NCBI GenBank assembly: GCA_900554205.1 | Contig: USGM01000058.1 | Coordinates: 1 to 20,189, forward strand | Source of the DNA: an uncultured Lachnospiraceae bacterium | GTDB lineage: Bacteria > Bacillota > Clostridia > Lachnospirales > Lachnospiraceae | Length of the DNA stretch: 20,189 bases | Direction of reading: 5' to 3' | Shown here: piece by piece, positions 1 to 7,444 of the stretch | Numbering within the stretch: position 1 is the first letter of the stretch | Layout: each line of letters begins with the position of its first letter | Notes under the pieces: model-generated | Database searches by the model: none | What the model was told of the DNA's origin: nothing | What the model saw: only the letters and a program-made list of their open reading frames with translations | Translations under genes and position numbers: made by a program

Positions 1-60
1 AGTTGGTAGAGCAGAGGACTGAAAATCCTCGTGTCACTGGTTCGATTCCGGTTCTAGGCA
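1..60 (+). tRNA. tRNA-Phe (GAA), 5' end cut off by window
   Basis: The anticodon stem (14-18 with 26-30) closes a seven-base loop with GAA at 21-23, which reads Phe codons. The T arm pairs 36-40 with 48-52 around a TTCGATT loop, and 53-59 is the 3' half of the acceptor stem with discriminator A at 60. About 13 bases (5' acceptor strand and 5' D stem) lie outside the window. CCA is not encoded, because a T run starts at 61, so it must be added after transcription. Confidence 0.95.
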
Positions 61-89
61 TTTTTTATTGCATATTGTATTTGAAACGC

Positions 90-132
90 AGCATCGGAGG
101 CTATAATTTAAGCCTTTTGATGCTATTTTTTT
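90..132 (+). terminator. Rho-independent terminator after tRNA-Phe
   Basis: Outer arms AGCATC (90-95) and GATGCT (119-124) and inner arms AGGCT and AGCCT form a hairpin with an AT loop. It is followed by a run of T broken by one A. It should end the tRNA transcript just before the promoter of the next gene. Confidence 0.8.
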
Positions 133-143
133 GCGTGTAATCA

Positions 144-152
144 TGCTATAAT
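144..152 (+). promoter_or_regulatory. Extended -10 promoter for the L,D-transpeptidase operon
   Basis: TGCTATAAT is a perfect -10 hexamer (147-152) preceded by the TGN extension. No good -35 lies at 17 bases, where the tRNA terminator T-tract sits, which suits an extended -10 promoter. Transcription would start near 159, about 37 bases before the preferred start codon at 196. Confidence 0.6.
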
Positions 153-195
153 AGCCGTATATGCGTAGAAAGAGATGAATGGAGTTTTTAGTGAT

Positions 196-1785
196 ATGGA
201 AGAAAAGGAATTAAAGGATACCACAGAGAACACAGGGAAGTCAGGCAAAAAAGTAAAGTGGTTTATTCCCATTGCAGTAGTCTGTGTACTGATAGCAGGA
301 GCTTATGTTGGAATTGCAATGTATTATAGATCACATTTTCTGCCGAATAGTTCAGTGAATGGGATCGAGAGCAGAAATATGGATGCACAGAGCGTGGCAA
401 CGCAGATTGCTACCCAGATCAGCCGTTATTCACTTGAAGTGATGGGAAGAGACTATAACACGGGGAAATCGGGTGCTGTTCTTGGAACGATCAGACCGGA
501 AGAGATCGACTTATCTTATGTTGACTGTCTGGAGGCTGTGCAGGAGCTGCTTCAGGCGCAGAATGAGTGGCTTTGGCCCGCCGCCTATGCGGGAGAGCAA
601 AAATCTTATTCGCTGGAACAGGGCGTAGAGTTTGACGAGGAACTGCTCAGAACGGTCGTGACGGGCTGGGACGCATGTCGGAAGGGAAATATGACGGCTC
701 CGACAGACGCTTATATCAGCGAATACAATGACGAGAAAAAGGGTTATGAGATTATTCCCGAAACGCAGGGGAACGAACTCGACATCGACAGAGTAATCGA
801 ATGTATAGAAAGTGAAATTTATGCACAGAATACTACTGTGGATCTTGAACAGATGGAGTGCTACAAAGAGGCAAAAATAAAGCAGACGGATAAGAAGCTG
901 ACAGAGGCAGTCGACACGGTGAACACATGGCTCGGAACCGTGATTACATACGATTGGAACGACAACGAGGTTGTTCTGGATGTGGAGACGTTGAAAGATT
1001 GGATCACGATGGAACAGGGAAAGCCGGTTCTCGACAAAGAGGCTGTTGAAGCATTCGTGAAGCAACAGGCAAGGCAGTATGACACCTATGGCAAAAAGAA
1101 GAATTTTGTTACGGTGCATGGTGTGGAAATGACACTCGGCAGCCCGAATTACGGATGGAAGACGGATACGGAGACAGAGACAGCGGAGCTTATGGAGCTT
1201 ATCTATCAGGGCAGTCAGGCAGAAAAGGAGCCGGCATACAGCATCCGTGCAAAGAAGAAAGGCAGCAATGACATCGGCGACTCGTATATCGAGGCAGATC
1301 TGACGCATCAGCATGTCTATGTACATAAGGATGGAGAGATCGTTTTTGAGACGGATTGCGTTTCCGGAAGAATGAATTCCACACCGGGCTGCGTCACCCC
1401 GCCTGGAATTTTCGGACTGACCTACAAGACGACCAATGCCGTACTGCGCGGAGCAGATTATGCGACTCCCGTAACCTACTGGATGCCGTTTTACGGAAAT
1501 TACGGTATGCATGATGCAACATGGCGTTCCTATTTCGGTGGAACGATCTATCAGGAGCATGGCTCGCACGGATGTATCAATCTTCCGCTGGCATCCGCTG
1601 CAACGATCTATGAGTATGTTTCGACCGGCTTCCCGGTAATCTGCTATTACTACGAGAAGGATCCGTTGGAGACAGCCCCGGCAGAGGGACAGACGCTGAC
1701 GGAGGAAGAGCTTTTGCAGGAGCACGAGCCGACCATAGACCAGAATCAGGAGAATGCTGAAACTGCAGGGCAGGAAGGACAATAA
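196..1785 (+). CDS. Membrane-anchored L,D-transpeptidase (YkuD domain)
   Basis: Likely makes 3-3 cross-links in peptidoglycan, or anchors proteins, at the outer face of the membrane. The reading frame opens at ATG 175 but I prefer ATG 196: GGAG at 181-184 is 11 bases upstream, whereas 175 has only a purine run touching it. Numbering from 175, a cytoplasmic charged stretch is followed by one membrane helix (about 28-50). Next comes a long extracellular region of the PG_binding_4 type seen before YkuD domains in Clostridia. The C-terminal YkuD domain (about 375-500) has the catalytic motif HGSHGCINL with Cys467 and His465. The last 35 residues are acidic and low in complexity. The stop overlaps the next ATG by one base (TAATG), so the HD protein is translationally coupled. 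The family assignment is firm; the physiological substrate is not visible. Confidence 0.92.
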   Translation: MEEKELKDTTENTGKSGKKVKWFIPIAVVCVLIAGAYVGIAMYYRSHFLPNSSVNGIESRNMDAQSVATQIATQISRYSLEVMGRDYNTGKSGAVLGTIRPEEIDLSYVDCLEAVQELLQAQNEWLWPAAYAGEQKSYSLEQGVEFDEELLRTVVTGWDACRKGNMTAPTDAYISEYNDEKKGYEIIPETQGNELDIDRVIECIESEIYAQNTTVDLEQMECYKEAKIKQTDKKLTEAVDTVNTWLGTVITYDWNDNEVVLDVETLKDWITMEQGKPVLDKEAVEAFVKQQARQYDTYGKKKNFVTVHGVEMTLGSPNYGWKTDTETETAELMELIYQGSQAEKEPAYSIRAKKKGSNDIGDSYIEADLTHQHVYVHKDGEIVFETDCVSGRMNSTPGCVTPPGIFGLTYKTTNAVLRGADYATPVTYWMPFYGNYGMHDATWRSYFGGTIYQEHGSHGCINLPLASAATIYEYVSTGFPVICYYYEKDPLETAPAEGQTLTEEELLQEHEPTIDQNQENAETAGQEGQ

Positions 1786-2339
1786 TGGGGGAACACAGAG
1801 TCCGCTCAAGACGTCAGGCGGAGAGGTGGAAAAAGGAATTGAACCGCTACAGGCATTTTCAGCGCTTTATCAGAGAAAATGCGCCTGACATACTGGCTTC
1901 AAGAAATTTTCATAAGAACAAACAATTTATCCAGCATGGAAATATAACAGTCAGCGACCATGTACTGAGTGTGGCGCGCTGTAGTCTGGCGCTGACAGAT
2001 ATGTTTCATATTTCCTGTAATAAAAGGGAGCTGATCCGTGGGGCGCTTCTCCATGATTATTTCCTGTATGACTGGCATAAGCCGGACAAGGTGCATCCGC
2101 ACAAGCTGCATGGCTTTTACCACCCGGGGACGGCACTCCGAAATGCGTCGCGGGAATATAAGCTGACTCCGCGGGAGCGTGATATTATAATAAAGCATAT
2201 GTGGCCGCTCACCGTAGTGCCGCCGATGTGCAGAGAGGCATGGATTGTCACAACAGCGGATAAGTGGTGCTCGCTGCTGGAGACATTGCACATGCATAAG
2301 GGACACGGCGCAATTCTGCAGAAGTTGAGGAAGGACTAA
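1785..2339 (+). CDS. HD-domain phosphohydrolase-like protein
   Basis: A 184-aa soluble protein of the HD superfamily, metal-dependent hydrolases that usually act on nucleotides or phosphate esters. The metal-binding set is visible: His59, the HD doublet His90-Asp91 (in ALLHDYF), further His residues near 104-115 and 138, and Asp159 in TTADKW. No second domain or membrane segment is present. Start ATG 1785 shares a base with the stop of the L,D-transpeptidase gene, and the next gene starts one base after this stop, so the three are probably one transcript. Substrate cannot be named from sequence; HD proteins of this size are often annotated only as HD domain protein. Confidence 0.82.
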   Translation: MGEHRVRSRRQAERWKKELNRYRHFQRFIRENAPDILASRNFHKNKQFIQHGNITVSDHVLSVARCSLALTDMFHISCNKRELIRGALLHDYFLYDWHKPDKVHPHKLHGFYHPGTALRNASREYKLTPRERDIIIKHMWPLTVVPPMCREAWIVTTADKWCSLLETLHMHKGHGAILQKLRKD

Positions 2340-2340
2340 G

Positions 2341-3771
2341 TTGGAACATTTACTGGAAAAACTCACACAGTATAGTGAAAGCGGGATTTATCCGTGCCAT
2401 ATGCCGGGACACAAACGTAAGGCGTGGGGGGAGCTGCCCGCCCAGCTTTACCGGCTCGACATTACGGAAATAGACGGATTTGACAATCTGCATCAGCCGG
2501 AGGGCATATTAAAGGAGCTGCAGGAACAGGCAGCAGCGTGTTGCGGCGCGGAGGAAAGCTATTATCTTGTCAACGGAAGCACGGGCGGCATCCTAAGCGC
2601 GGTCAGCGCGGCACTCCCGGCCAGTGGACATATCCTGATGGCGAGGAACTGCCACAAATCGGCATACCATGCAGCTTATCTCAGAAATTTACGCACATCT
2701 TATCTTTATCCGAAAATGCTGGAGGACTATGACATATTCGATATGGTCAGTCCGGAACAGATCGAAGAGGCGTTGGATAAGGAGCCGGATATTCAGGCAG
2801 TATTGCTTGTATCGCCAACCTACGAAGGAAGAATCAGCAACATCAGACATATTTCAGAAATCGTTCATGCAAGGGGCATTCCGCTGATCGTGGATGAGGC
2901 ACACGGAGCACATCTGGGATGGAGCGATGCGGTTCATGAGAACAGTTGCAGGCAGGGTGCCGATCTGGTCATCCAGAGCGTACATAAAACGCTTCCGGCG
3001 TTGACCCAGACAGCATTGTTGCATGTGAATGGTACCATAGTGGACAGGGAGCGGCTGAGACGTTTTCTGCATATTTATCAGTCCAGCAGCCCATCTTATC
3101 TCTTAATGGCAAGTATTGACAATGCCTTGCAATATATGGAGCGGGACGGGAAAAAGGCACTCGATATATTTTGTTCGAGGTATGCCGCGATGTGTGAAAA
3201 GCTGGGAGCTTGCAAGGCATTGAAATTTCTTCCGGCGGATCGGCAGCGGCAGGATATTGGGAAATTACTGATCTCGGTGAAGAATACGGCTATCACGGGC
3301 AGGCAGTTATATGATATACTTTTAAAGAGATACCGGATTCAGACGGAGATGGCAGCGGAGACCTTTGTGCTCGCCATGTTTACGGTGAATGACGGTCAGG
3401 AAGGCTACGACAGAATGACAGCCGCACTGCTGGAGATTGACAGGGAATTAATTCAGATGCAGCAGGCGGAGATTGTTCCGGTTCCGGCGCAGGATCGGAT
3501 TGTGCCGCCGGTCAGTGAAATGACCCTGACGGAGGCGTGGGACAGACCACGGGAGGAAGTCCGGCTTGAACAGAGCGTCGAGCGGGTCGTGGGAGAATTT
3601 ATTAATTTATATCCACCCGGAGTTCCGCTGCTTGTGCCGGGGGAGAGGATGTCCGGGGAGCTGAACCGGAAAATTCATACATGGATCAGAAAAGGTATGG
3701 ATGTACAAGGGGTGCGAAGCTGTCAGGACGGATACATGATTCAGGTATTAACGGAAACAGAGTATAAATAA
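2341..3771 (+). CDS. yaaO: PLP-dependent Orn/Lys/Arg decarboxylase family protein (YaaO type)
   Basis: Fold-type I PLP enzyme of the Orn/Lys/Arg decarboxylase family, 476 aa, close to the length of Bacillus YaaO and shorter than the inducible E. coli decarboxylases. It probably removes CO2 from a basic amino acid to make a polyamine precursor such as agmatine or cadaverine; the exact substrate is unproven. The N-terminal GHKRKAWG motif is typical. DEAHGAH (Asp185, His188) is the PLP ring-binding segment, and SVHKTLPALTQ holds the Schiff-base Lys216. The C-terminal small domain contains LYPPGVPLLVPGE. The TTG start at 2341 is supported by GAGGAAGG at 2327-2334, six bases upstream; the first in-frame ATG (2401) would cut off conserved sequence. 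It heads the cluster that matches Bacillus yaaO-rsmI. Confidence 0.88.
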   Translation: MEHLLEKLTQYSESGIYPCHMPGHKRKAWGELPAQLYRLDITEIDGFDNLHQPEGILKELQEQAAACCGAEESYYLVNGSTGGILSAVSAALPASGHILMARNCHKSAYHAAYLRNLRTSYLYPKMLEDYDIFDMVSPEQIEEALDKEPDIQAVLLVSPTYEGRISNIRHISEIVHARGIPLIVDEAHGAHLGWSDAVHENSCRQGADLVIQSVHKTLPALTQTALLHVNGTIVDRERLRRFLHIYQSSSPSYLLMASIDNALQYMERDGKKALDIFCSRYAAMCEKLGACKALKFLPADRQRQDIGKLLISVKNTAITGRQLYDILLKRYRIQTEMAAETFVLAMFTVNDGQEGYDRMTAALLEIDRELIQMQQAEIVPVPAQDRIVPPVSEMTLTEAWDRPREEVRLEQSVERVVGEFINLYPPGVPLLVPGERMSGELNRKIHTWIRKGMDVQGVRSCQDGYMIQVLTETEYK

Positions 3772-3790
3772 AAGAAAGAGGGAAAGAAAA

Positions 3791-5206
3791 ATGAGAAAAA
3801 CAAAAATTATCTGCACCATCGGACCGGCAAGTGAATCGGAGGAGCGCCTTCGTGAATTGATGCTGGCGGGCATGAATGTGGCAAGGTTCAACTTTTCACA
3901 TGGTACACATGAGGAGCAGAAGGCAAAATATGAACGTGTTTTAAAGGTTCGCAAGGAGCTTGGGCTGCCGGTTGCGACTATGCTGGATACAAAGGGACCG
4001 GAAATCCGTCTGCGGGATTTTGAGGGCGGTAAGGTAGAGCTTAGGGCGGGGGAGACTTTTACCCTGACGACAGAGGAAATTATGGGAACGGCACAGAGAG
4101 CGACCATTTCCTATAAGAACCTTAAAAATGATATTTCGGTGGGAACCACTCTTCTGATTGACGATGGACTGATCGAGCTGGAGGTGGAGAAAATCAGCGG
4201 AGAGGACATTATCTGCCGTGTCATCAACGGGGGCTTCGTATCGAATCATAAGGGTGTAAATGTACCGGGTGCGATCCTCTCCATGCCTTATATCAGCGAC
4301 GCGGATATGGAGGATATTCTGTTCGGCATCAAGGAGGGCTATGAGCTTATCGCTGCATCCTTTGTGCGGAGCAAGGAAGACATTTACGAGCTCAGAAAGA
4401 TTCTTCAGGAGCATGGAAGCGACATGAAGATTATTGCCAAGATTGAGAATATGCAGGGAATCGAGAATCTGGAGGAGATTCTGGAGGCTTCGGACGGCGT
4501 TATGGTTGCCCGCGGCGATATGGGCGTGGAGATTCCGATGGAGGAAGTGCCTGTGCTCCAGAAGAAGATGATCAAGATGGCGAATGCGCAGGGCAAGCAC
4601 GTTATCACCGCGACACAGATGCTGGAATCCATGATTAATCATCCCAGACCGACGAGAGCGGAAGCGACGGATATTGCGAATGCAATCTACGACGGAACGA
4701 CTGCAATCATGCTTTCGGGAGAGAGCGCTGCCGGAAAATATCCGGTAGAAGCAGTAAAAACTATGGCGAGAATCGCAGAATCTGCCGAAAAAGATATTGA
4801 TTACCGTTCCAGAATGCGCAGAAACGACGAGGGCGATAAGAGCGAGATCACAAATGCGATTGCATATGCGACCTGTTCTGCGGCAATGGATCTGAATGCA
4901 GCAGCAATCATTACGGTTACGATGTCCGGTTACACGGCAGAGGCGATTTCCAGATTCAAGCCGAGCTGCCCGATTATCGGCTGTGCGGTTAATGAGCGTG
5001 TCTGCGACCAGCTGAATCTGCTCTGGGGTGTTAATCCGCTGTTAATCAAGAAAGAGGAGAGCTCAGAGGAACTGTTTGCCGATGCCGTGATCGCTGCAAA
5101 GGAAGCAGGCTATGTAAATACCGGAGATATCGTTGTTATTACGGCGGGAGTTCCGCTCGGTATCACAGGAACAACAAACATGATTCATGTAGTTGAGGTA
5201 GAATAA
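3791..5206 (+). CDS. pyk: Pyruvate kinase
   Basis: Final ATP-forming step of glycolysis: phosphoenolpyruvate plus ADP gives pyruvate plus ATP. The 471-aa protein has the full barrel-B-C domain set: KTKIICTIGPAS at the N terminus, NFSHGTHEEQ, and signature IIAKIENMQGIENLEE with catalytic Lys217. GVMVARGDMGVEIP binds substrate and metal, and ATQMLESMI and PTRAEATDIANA follow. It is the short form, ending at VVEVE, without the C-terminal PEP-utiliser-like extension of Bacillus pyruvate kinase (585 aa). GAGGGA lies seven to eight bases before ATG 3791. Only 19 bases separate it from yaaO and 4 bases from the next gene. Pyk is not part of this block in Bacillus, so it is an insertion into an otherwise conserved order. 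Confidence 0.97.
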   Translation: MRKTKIICTIGPASESEERLRELMLAGMNVARFNFSHGTHEEQKAKYERVLKVRKELGLPVATMLDTKGPEIRLRDFEGGKVELRAGETFTLTTEEIMGTAQRATISYKNLKNDISVGTTLLIDDGLIELEVEKISGEDIICRVINGGFVSNHKGVNVPGAILSMPYISDADMEDILFGIKEGYELIAASFVRSKEDIYELRKILQEHGSDMKIIAKIENMQGIENLEEILEASDGVMVARGDMGVEIPMEEVPVLQKKMIKMANAQGKHVITATQMLESMINHPRPTRAEATDIANAIYDGTTAIMLSGESAAGKYPVEAVKTMARIAESAEKDIDYRSRMRRNDEGDKSEITNAIAYATCSAAMDLNAAAIITVTMSGYTAEAISRFKPSCPIIGCAVNERVCDQLNLLWGVNPLLIKKEESSEELFADAVIAAKEAGYVNTGDIVVITAGVPLGITGTTNMIHVVEVE

Positions 5207-5210
5207 TACC

Positions 5211-5798
5211 ATGGGAAAGATCATATGCCTGATGGGAAAAAGCTCCACCGGGAAGGATACGATATTTAAAAGGCTGCTTGCGGATCAAACGCTTAGGCTT
5301 CAGACGATCGTATCCTATACGACAAGGCCGATCCGGGATGGGGAATGCGAGGGTGTCGAGTATTTCTTCACGGATGAGGCGGGCTTTGCGCGCTGGAAGG
5401 AGCAGGGACGGATCATCGAGGCGCGTGAATATCATACCTTTTATGGGCTGTGGCGCTATTTCACGGCAGATGACGGTCAGATCACCGAGACAGGCAATTA
5501 TATCATGATCGGTACGCTCGAGGCGTACCGCAGCCTTAAGGAATACTTCGGGGCGGAGAGGATACTTCCGGTCATGATAGAGCTGGATGACGGGTTGCGA
5601 TTACAGCGGGCATTGGACAGAGAGCGAAGACAGGAGAAACCGAAGTATGAGGAGATGTGCCGCAGATTTCTGGCGGACAGCACGGATTTCTCCGAGGAAA
5701 AGATAAGCGAAGCAGGCGTTAGCAGACGCTTTGTCAACGAGAATCTGGAGCAGTGTCTGGAGGAAATTAGGGAATACATAATGGAATCCGTGAACTGA
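5211..5798 (+). CDS. Guanylate kinase-like P-loop protein, divergent
   Basis: A 195-aa protein of the guanylate kinase fold. The P-loop is GKSSTGKDT (residues 9-17). SYTTRPIRDGE and GVEYFF match the GMP-binding segment of known guanylate kinases: Ser35, Arg39, Arg42, Glu45, Tyr51, Glu70 and Tyr78 are kept. By eye alignment to yeast Guk1, Ser80 is replaced by Leu80 (YGLW instead of YGS or YGT). The DID segment (Asp98/Asp100) reads IMIGT here, so two acidic GMP contacts are missing. It sits where Bacillus has tmk, between yaaO/pyk and yaaR. It could be a true but divergent guanylate kinase, a kinase for another nucleotide, or a regulatory relative. The start at 5211 has GAGGT about ten bases upstream, inside the end of pyk. 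Confidence 0.8.
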   Translation: MGKIICLMGKSSTGKDTIFKRLLADQTLRLQTIVSYTTRPIRDGECEGVEYFFTDEAGFARWKEQGRIIEAREYHTFYGLWRYFTADDGQITETGNYIMIGTLEAYRSLKEYFGAERILPVMIELDDGLRLQRALDRERRQEKPKYEEMCRRFLADSTDFSEEKISEAGVSRRFVNENLEQCLEEIREYIMESVN

Positions 5799-5814
5799 GA
5801 GAGGAGGGCAGCAT

Positions 5815-6255
5815 ATGGACATTAAGGTCAATCAGGTCAGTCAGGCAATGCCTGTCGAACAGACGCAGAACACGCAGCCGACAGACGGCACCTTTAAGTT
5901 TATGCTTGCCAGTCATATCGAGGAGGCGGAGCTCCAGGCAAGGCTGCAGAACCTGATGGAAGAGATCACCATGGAGGGTGAGAAGCTGGCAAAACGGCGA
6001 GATGTGAAGGACATGAGACATTACCGCGGGCTGGTCAAGGAATTTCTGAATGAAGTGGTGACGCGGTCTCACTCCTTCTCACGCGAGAATTTTCTGGACA
6101 GAAGGGGAAGGCACAGGGTTTACGGTATCATCCGGCTTGTGGACGAGAATCTGGATCAGCTGGCGCAGGAGCTCATGAAGGACGAGAAGGATAATCTTGC
6201 GATACTGAATAAAATCGGTGAGATCAGAGGATTGCTGTTGGACATTTTTACCTGA
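5815..6255 (+). CDS. yaaR: YaaR family protein (DUF327)
   Basis: 146-aa soluble, mostly helical protein of the DUF327/YaaR family, of unknown biochemical role. Recognised by the helical core, the FLNEVVTRSHSF segment and the terminal GEIRGLLLDIF, and by position immediately before holB exactly as in Bacillus. The first 30 residues are polar and probably disordered. A strong AGGAGGG precedes ATG 5815. No catalytic motif, membrane segment or metal site is evident. Being embedded in the holB-ricT cluster suggests a housekeeping role, but that is inference from location only. Confidence 0.88.
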   Translation: MDIKVNQVSQAMPVEQTQNTQPTDGTFKFMLASHIEEAELQARLQNLMEEITMEGEKLAKRRDVKDMRHYRGLVKEFLNEVVTRSHSFSRENFLDRRGRHRVYGIIRLVDENLDQLAQELMKDEKDNLAILNKIGEIRGLLLDIFT

Positions 6256-6304
6256 GCAGGATTTACATAGGATTCGTGTGGAAAGTACACAGAAATGAGG
6301 GAGT

Positions 6305-7297
6305 ATGGCTGACTTTCGGGACATTATAGGACAAGAGCAGATGAAGGAACACCTGCAGAATGCGGTCGGGGCGGGAAAGGTTTCCCATGCGTACATCATC
6401 AACGGTGAGAAATCCTCCGGCAAGGAGTTCATTGCGCGGATCTTTGCTATGACGCTGCAATGTGAAAAGAAGGGGACGGAGCCGTGTCAGGAATGTCATT
6501 CCTGCAAGCAGGCGCTGTCGGACAACCATCCCGATATTATTCATGTGACACATGAAAAGCCGAATACCATCAGTGTCGATGACATCCGTGCGCAGATCAA
6601 TAACGATGTGGGCATCAAGCCCTACAGCGGTCCCTATAAGATTTATATTGTCAACGAGGCGGAGAAGATGACACCGCAGGCGCAGAACGCGATTCTGAAA
6701 ACCCTGGAGGAACCGCCTGCCTATGCGGTTATTCTGCTGCTGACAACGAATGTAAATTCTCTTCTGCCGACCATTCTCAGCCGCTGCGTCATCCTGAATA
6801 TGAAGCCGGTGGCAGATGAGCTTGTCAAGAAATATCTGATGGAGCAGCTTCATGTCCCGGATTATAAGGCGGAGGTCTGTGTCGCTTTTGCAAGGGGAAA
6901 TATCGGCAAGGCGAAGGCGCTGGCATCAAGCGAGGACTTTGAAAATGTGAAGTCTGAGGCTTTGTCTTTGCTGAAATACATAAAGGACATGGAGCTGAAC
7001 GAGATCATCGCGGCGATTAGGAAGATCACGGAATATAAGCTTGAGATCAACGATTACCTTGATATTTTTGCCATCTGGTACCGGGATGTCCTGCTTTTCA
7101 AGGCAACGAATGACGTCAATCACCTTGTCTTCCGGGAGGAGATACAGACGCTCCGCAGAACGGCGCAGCGCAGCAGCTATGAGGGGATCGAGACGATCAT
7201 TGAAGCACTGGATACAGCGAAAAAGCGTCTGGATGCCAACGTGAACTTTGACCTTACCATGGAGCTTCTGATGCTGACAATACAGGAGAACGGGTAA
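6305..7297 (+). CDS. holB: DNA polymerase III subunit delta prime
   Basis: Clamp-loader subunit that, with delta and tau/gamma, loads the beta sliding clamp at the replication fork. N-terminal FRDIIGQEQ is the usual start of AAA+ clamp-loader ATPases. The P-loop is degenerate: GEKSSGKE (34-41) has Glu where Ser/Thr is needed, in line with delta prime being a non-hydrolysing stator. A four-Cys zinc module is visible at Cys53, Cys61, Cys64 and Cys67. NAILKTLEEPP and ILSRC (sensor 1/arginine finger region) follow, and the C-terminal helical collar completes 330 aa. Start ATG 6305 is preceded by GAGGGAG. Position between yaaR and ricT matches Bacillus. Confidence 0.95.
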   Translation: MADFRDIIGQEQMKEHLQNAVGAGKVSHAYIINGEKSSGKEFIARIFAMTLQCEKKGTEPCQECHSCKQALSDNHPDIIHVTHEKPNTISVDDIRAQINNDVGIKPYSGPYKIYIVNEAEKMTPQAQNAILKTLEEPPAYAVILLLTTNVNSLLPTILSRCVILNMKPVADELVKKYLMEQLHVPDYKAEVCVAFARGNIGKAKALASSEDFENVKSEALSLLKYIKDMELNEIIAAIRKITEYKLEINDYLDIFAIWYRDVLLFKATNDVNHLVFREEIQTLRRTAQRSSYEGIETIIEALDTAKKRLDANVNFDLTMELLMLTIQENG

Positions 7298-7339
7298 ACA
7301 GACAAGGATTAACAGTAGCATTTTTGGCGGGCTTATGTT

Positions 7340-7384
7340 AAAATAGCAGTTGTGGTGTCGCTTGTACACTACGGCTGCTATTTT
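7340..7384 (+). other. Long near-perfect hairpin in the holB-ricT gap
   Basis: Arms 7340-7358 and 7366-7384 pair over 19 consecutive positions, four of them apparently G-U, around a seven-base loop. The outermost pairs are AAAATAG with CTATTTT, so the structure resembles a bidirectional terminator. However, the bases after it (GTTACTGCG) are not a U run. TGTTAAAAT at 7336-7344 could also be an extended -10, which would make this hairpin part of a ricT leader. Function unresolved. Confidence 0.6.
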
Positions 7385-7389
7385 GTTAC

Positions 7390-7413
7390 TGCGAAGTTTT
7401 TTCGCATATTTTT
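7390..7413 (+). terminator. Rho-independent terminator or attenuator before ricT
   Basis: TGCGAA (7390-7395) pairs with TTCGCA (7401-7406) around GTTTT and is followed by TATTTTT. The stem is short (6 bp), so termination may be partial. It sits 31 bases before ricT and could end holB transcripts or attenuate ricT. Confidence 0.55.
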
Positions 7414-7444
7414 GTAAGGCGCATGGCGCCGGTGAGGTGGATAG

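Noticed and set aside
511..1809. 432-codon open frame on the minus strand opposite the L,D-transpeptidase
   Set aside because: Cys/Leu/Arg-rich nonsense composition, no domain, no promoter or ribosome site; it mirrors the codon pattern of the real gene with its YkuD motif.
6404..6430. HolB P-loop with Glu in place of Ser/Thr considered as a defect
   Set aside because: Delta prime subunits are known to have degenerate nucleotide-binding sites, so this is normal for the family.
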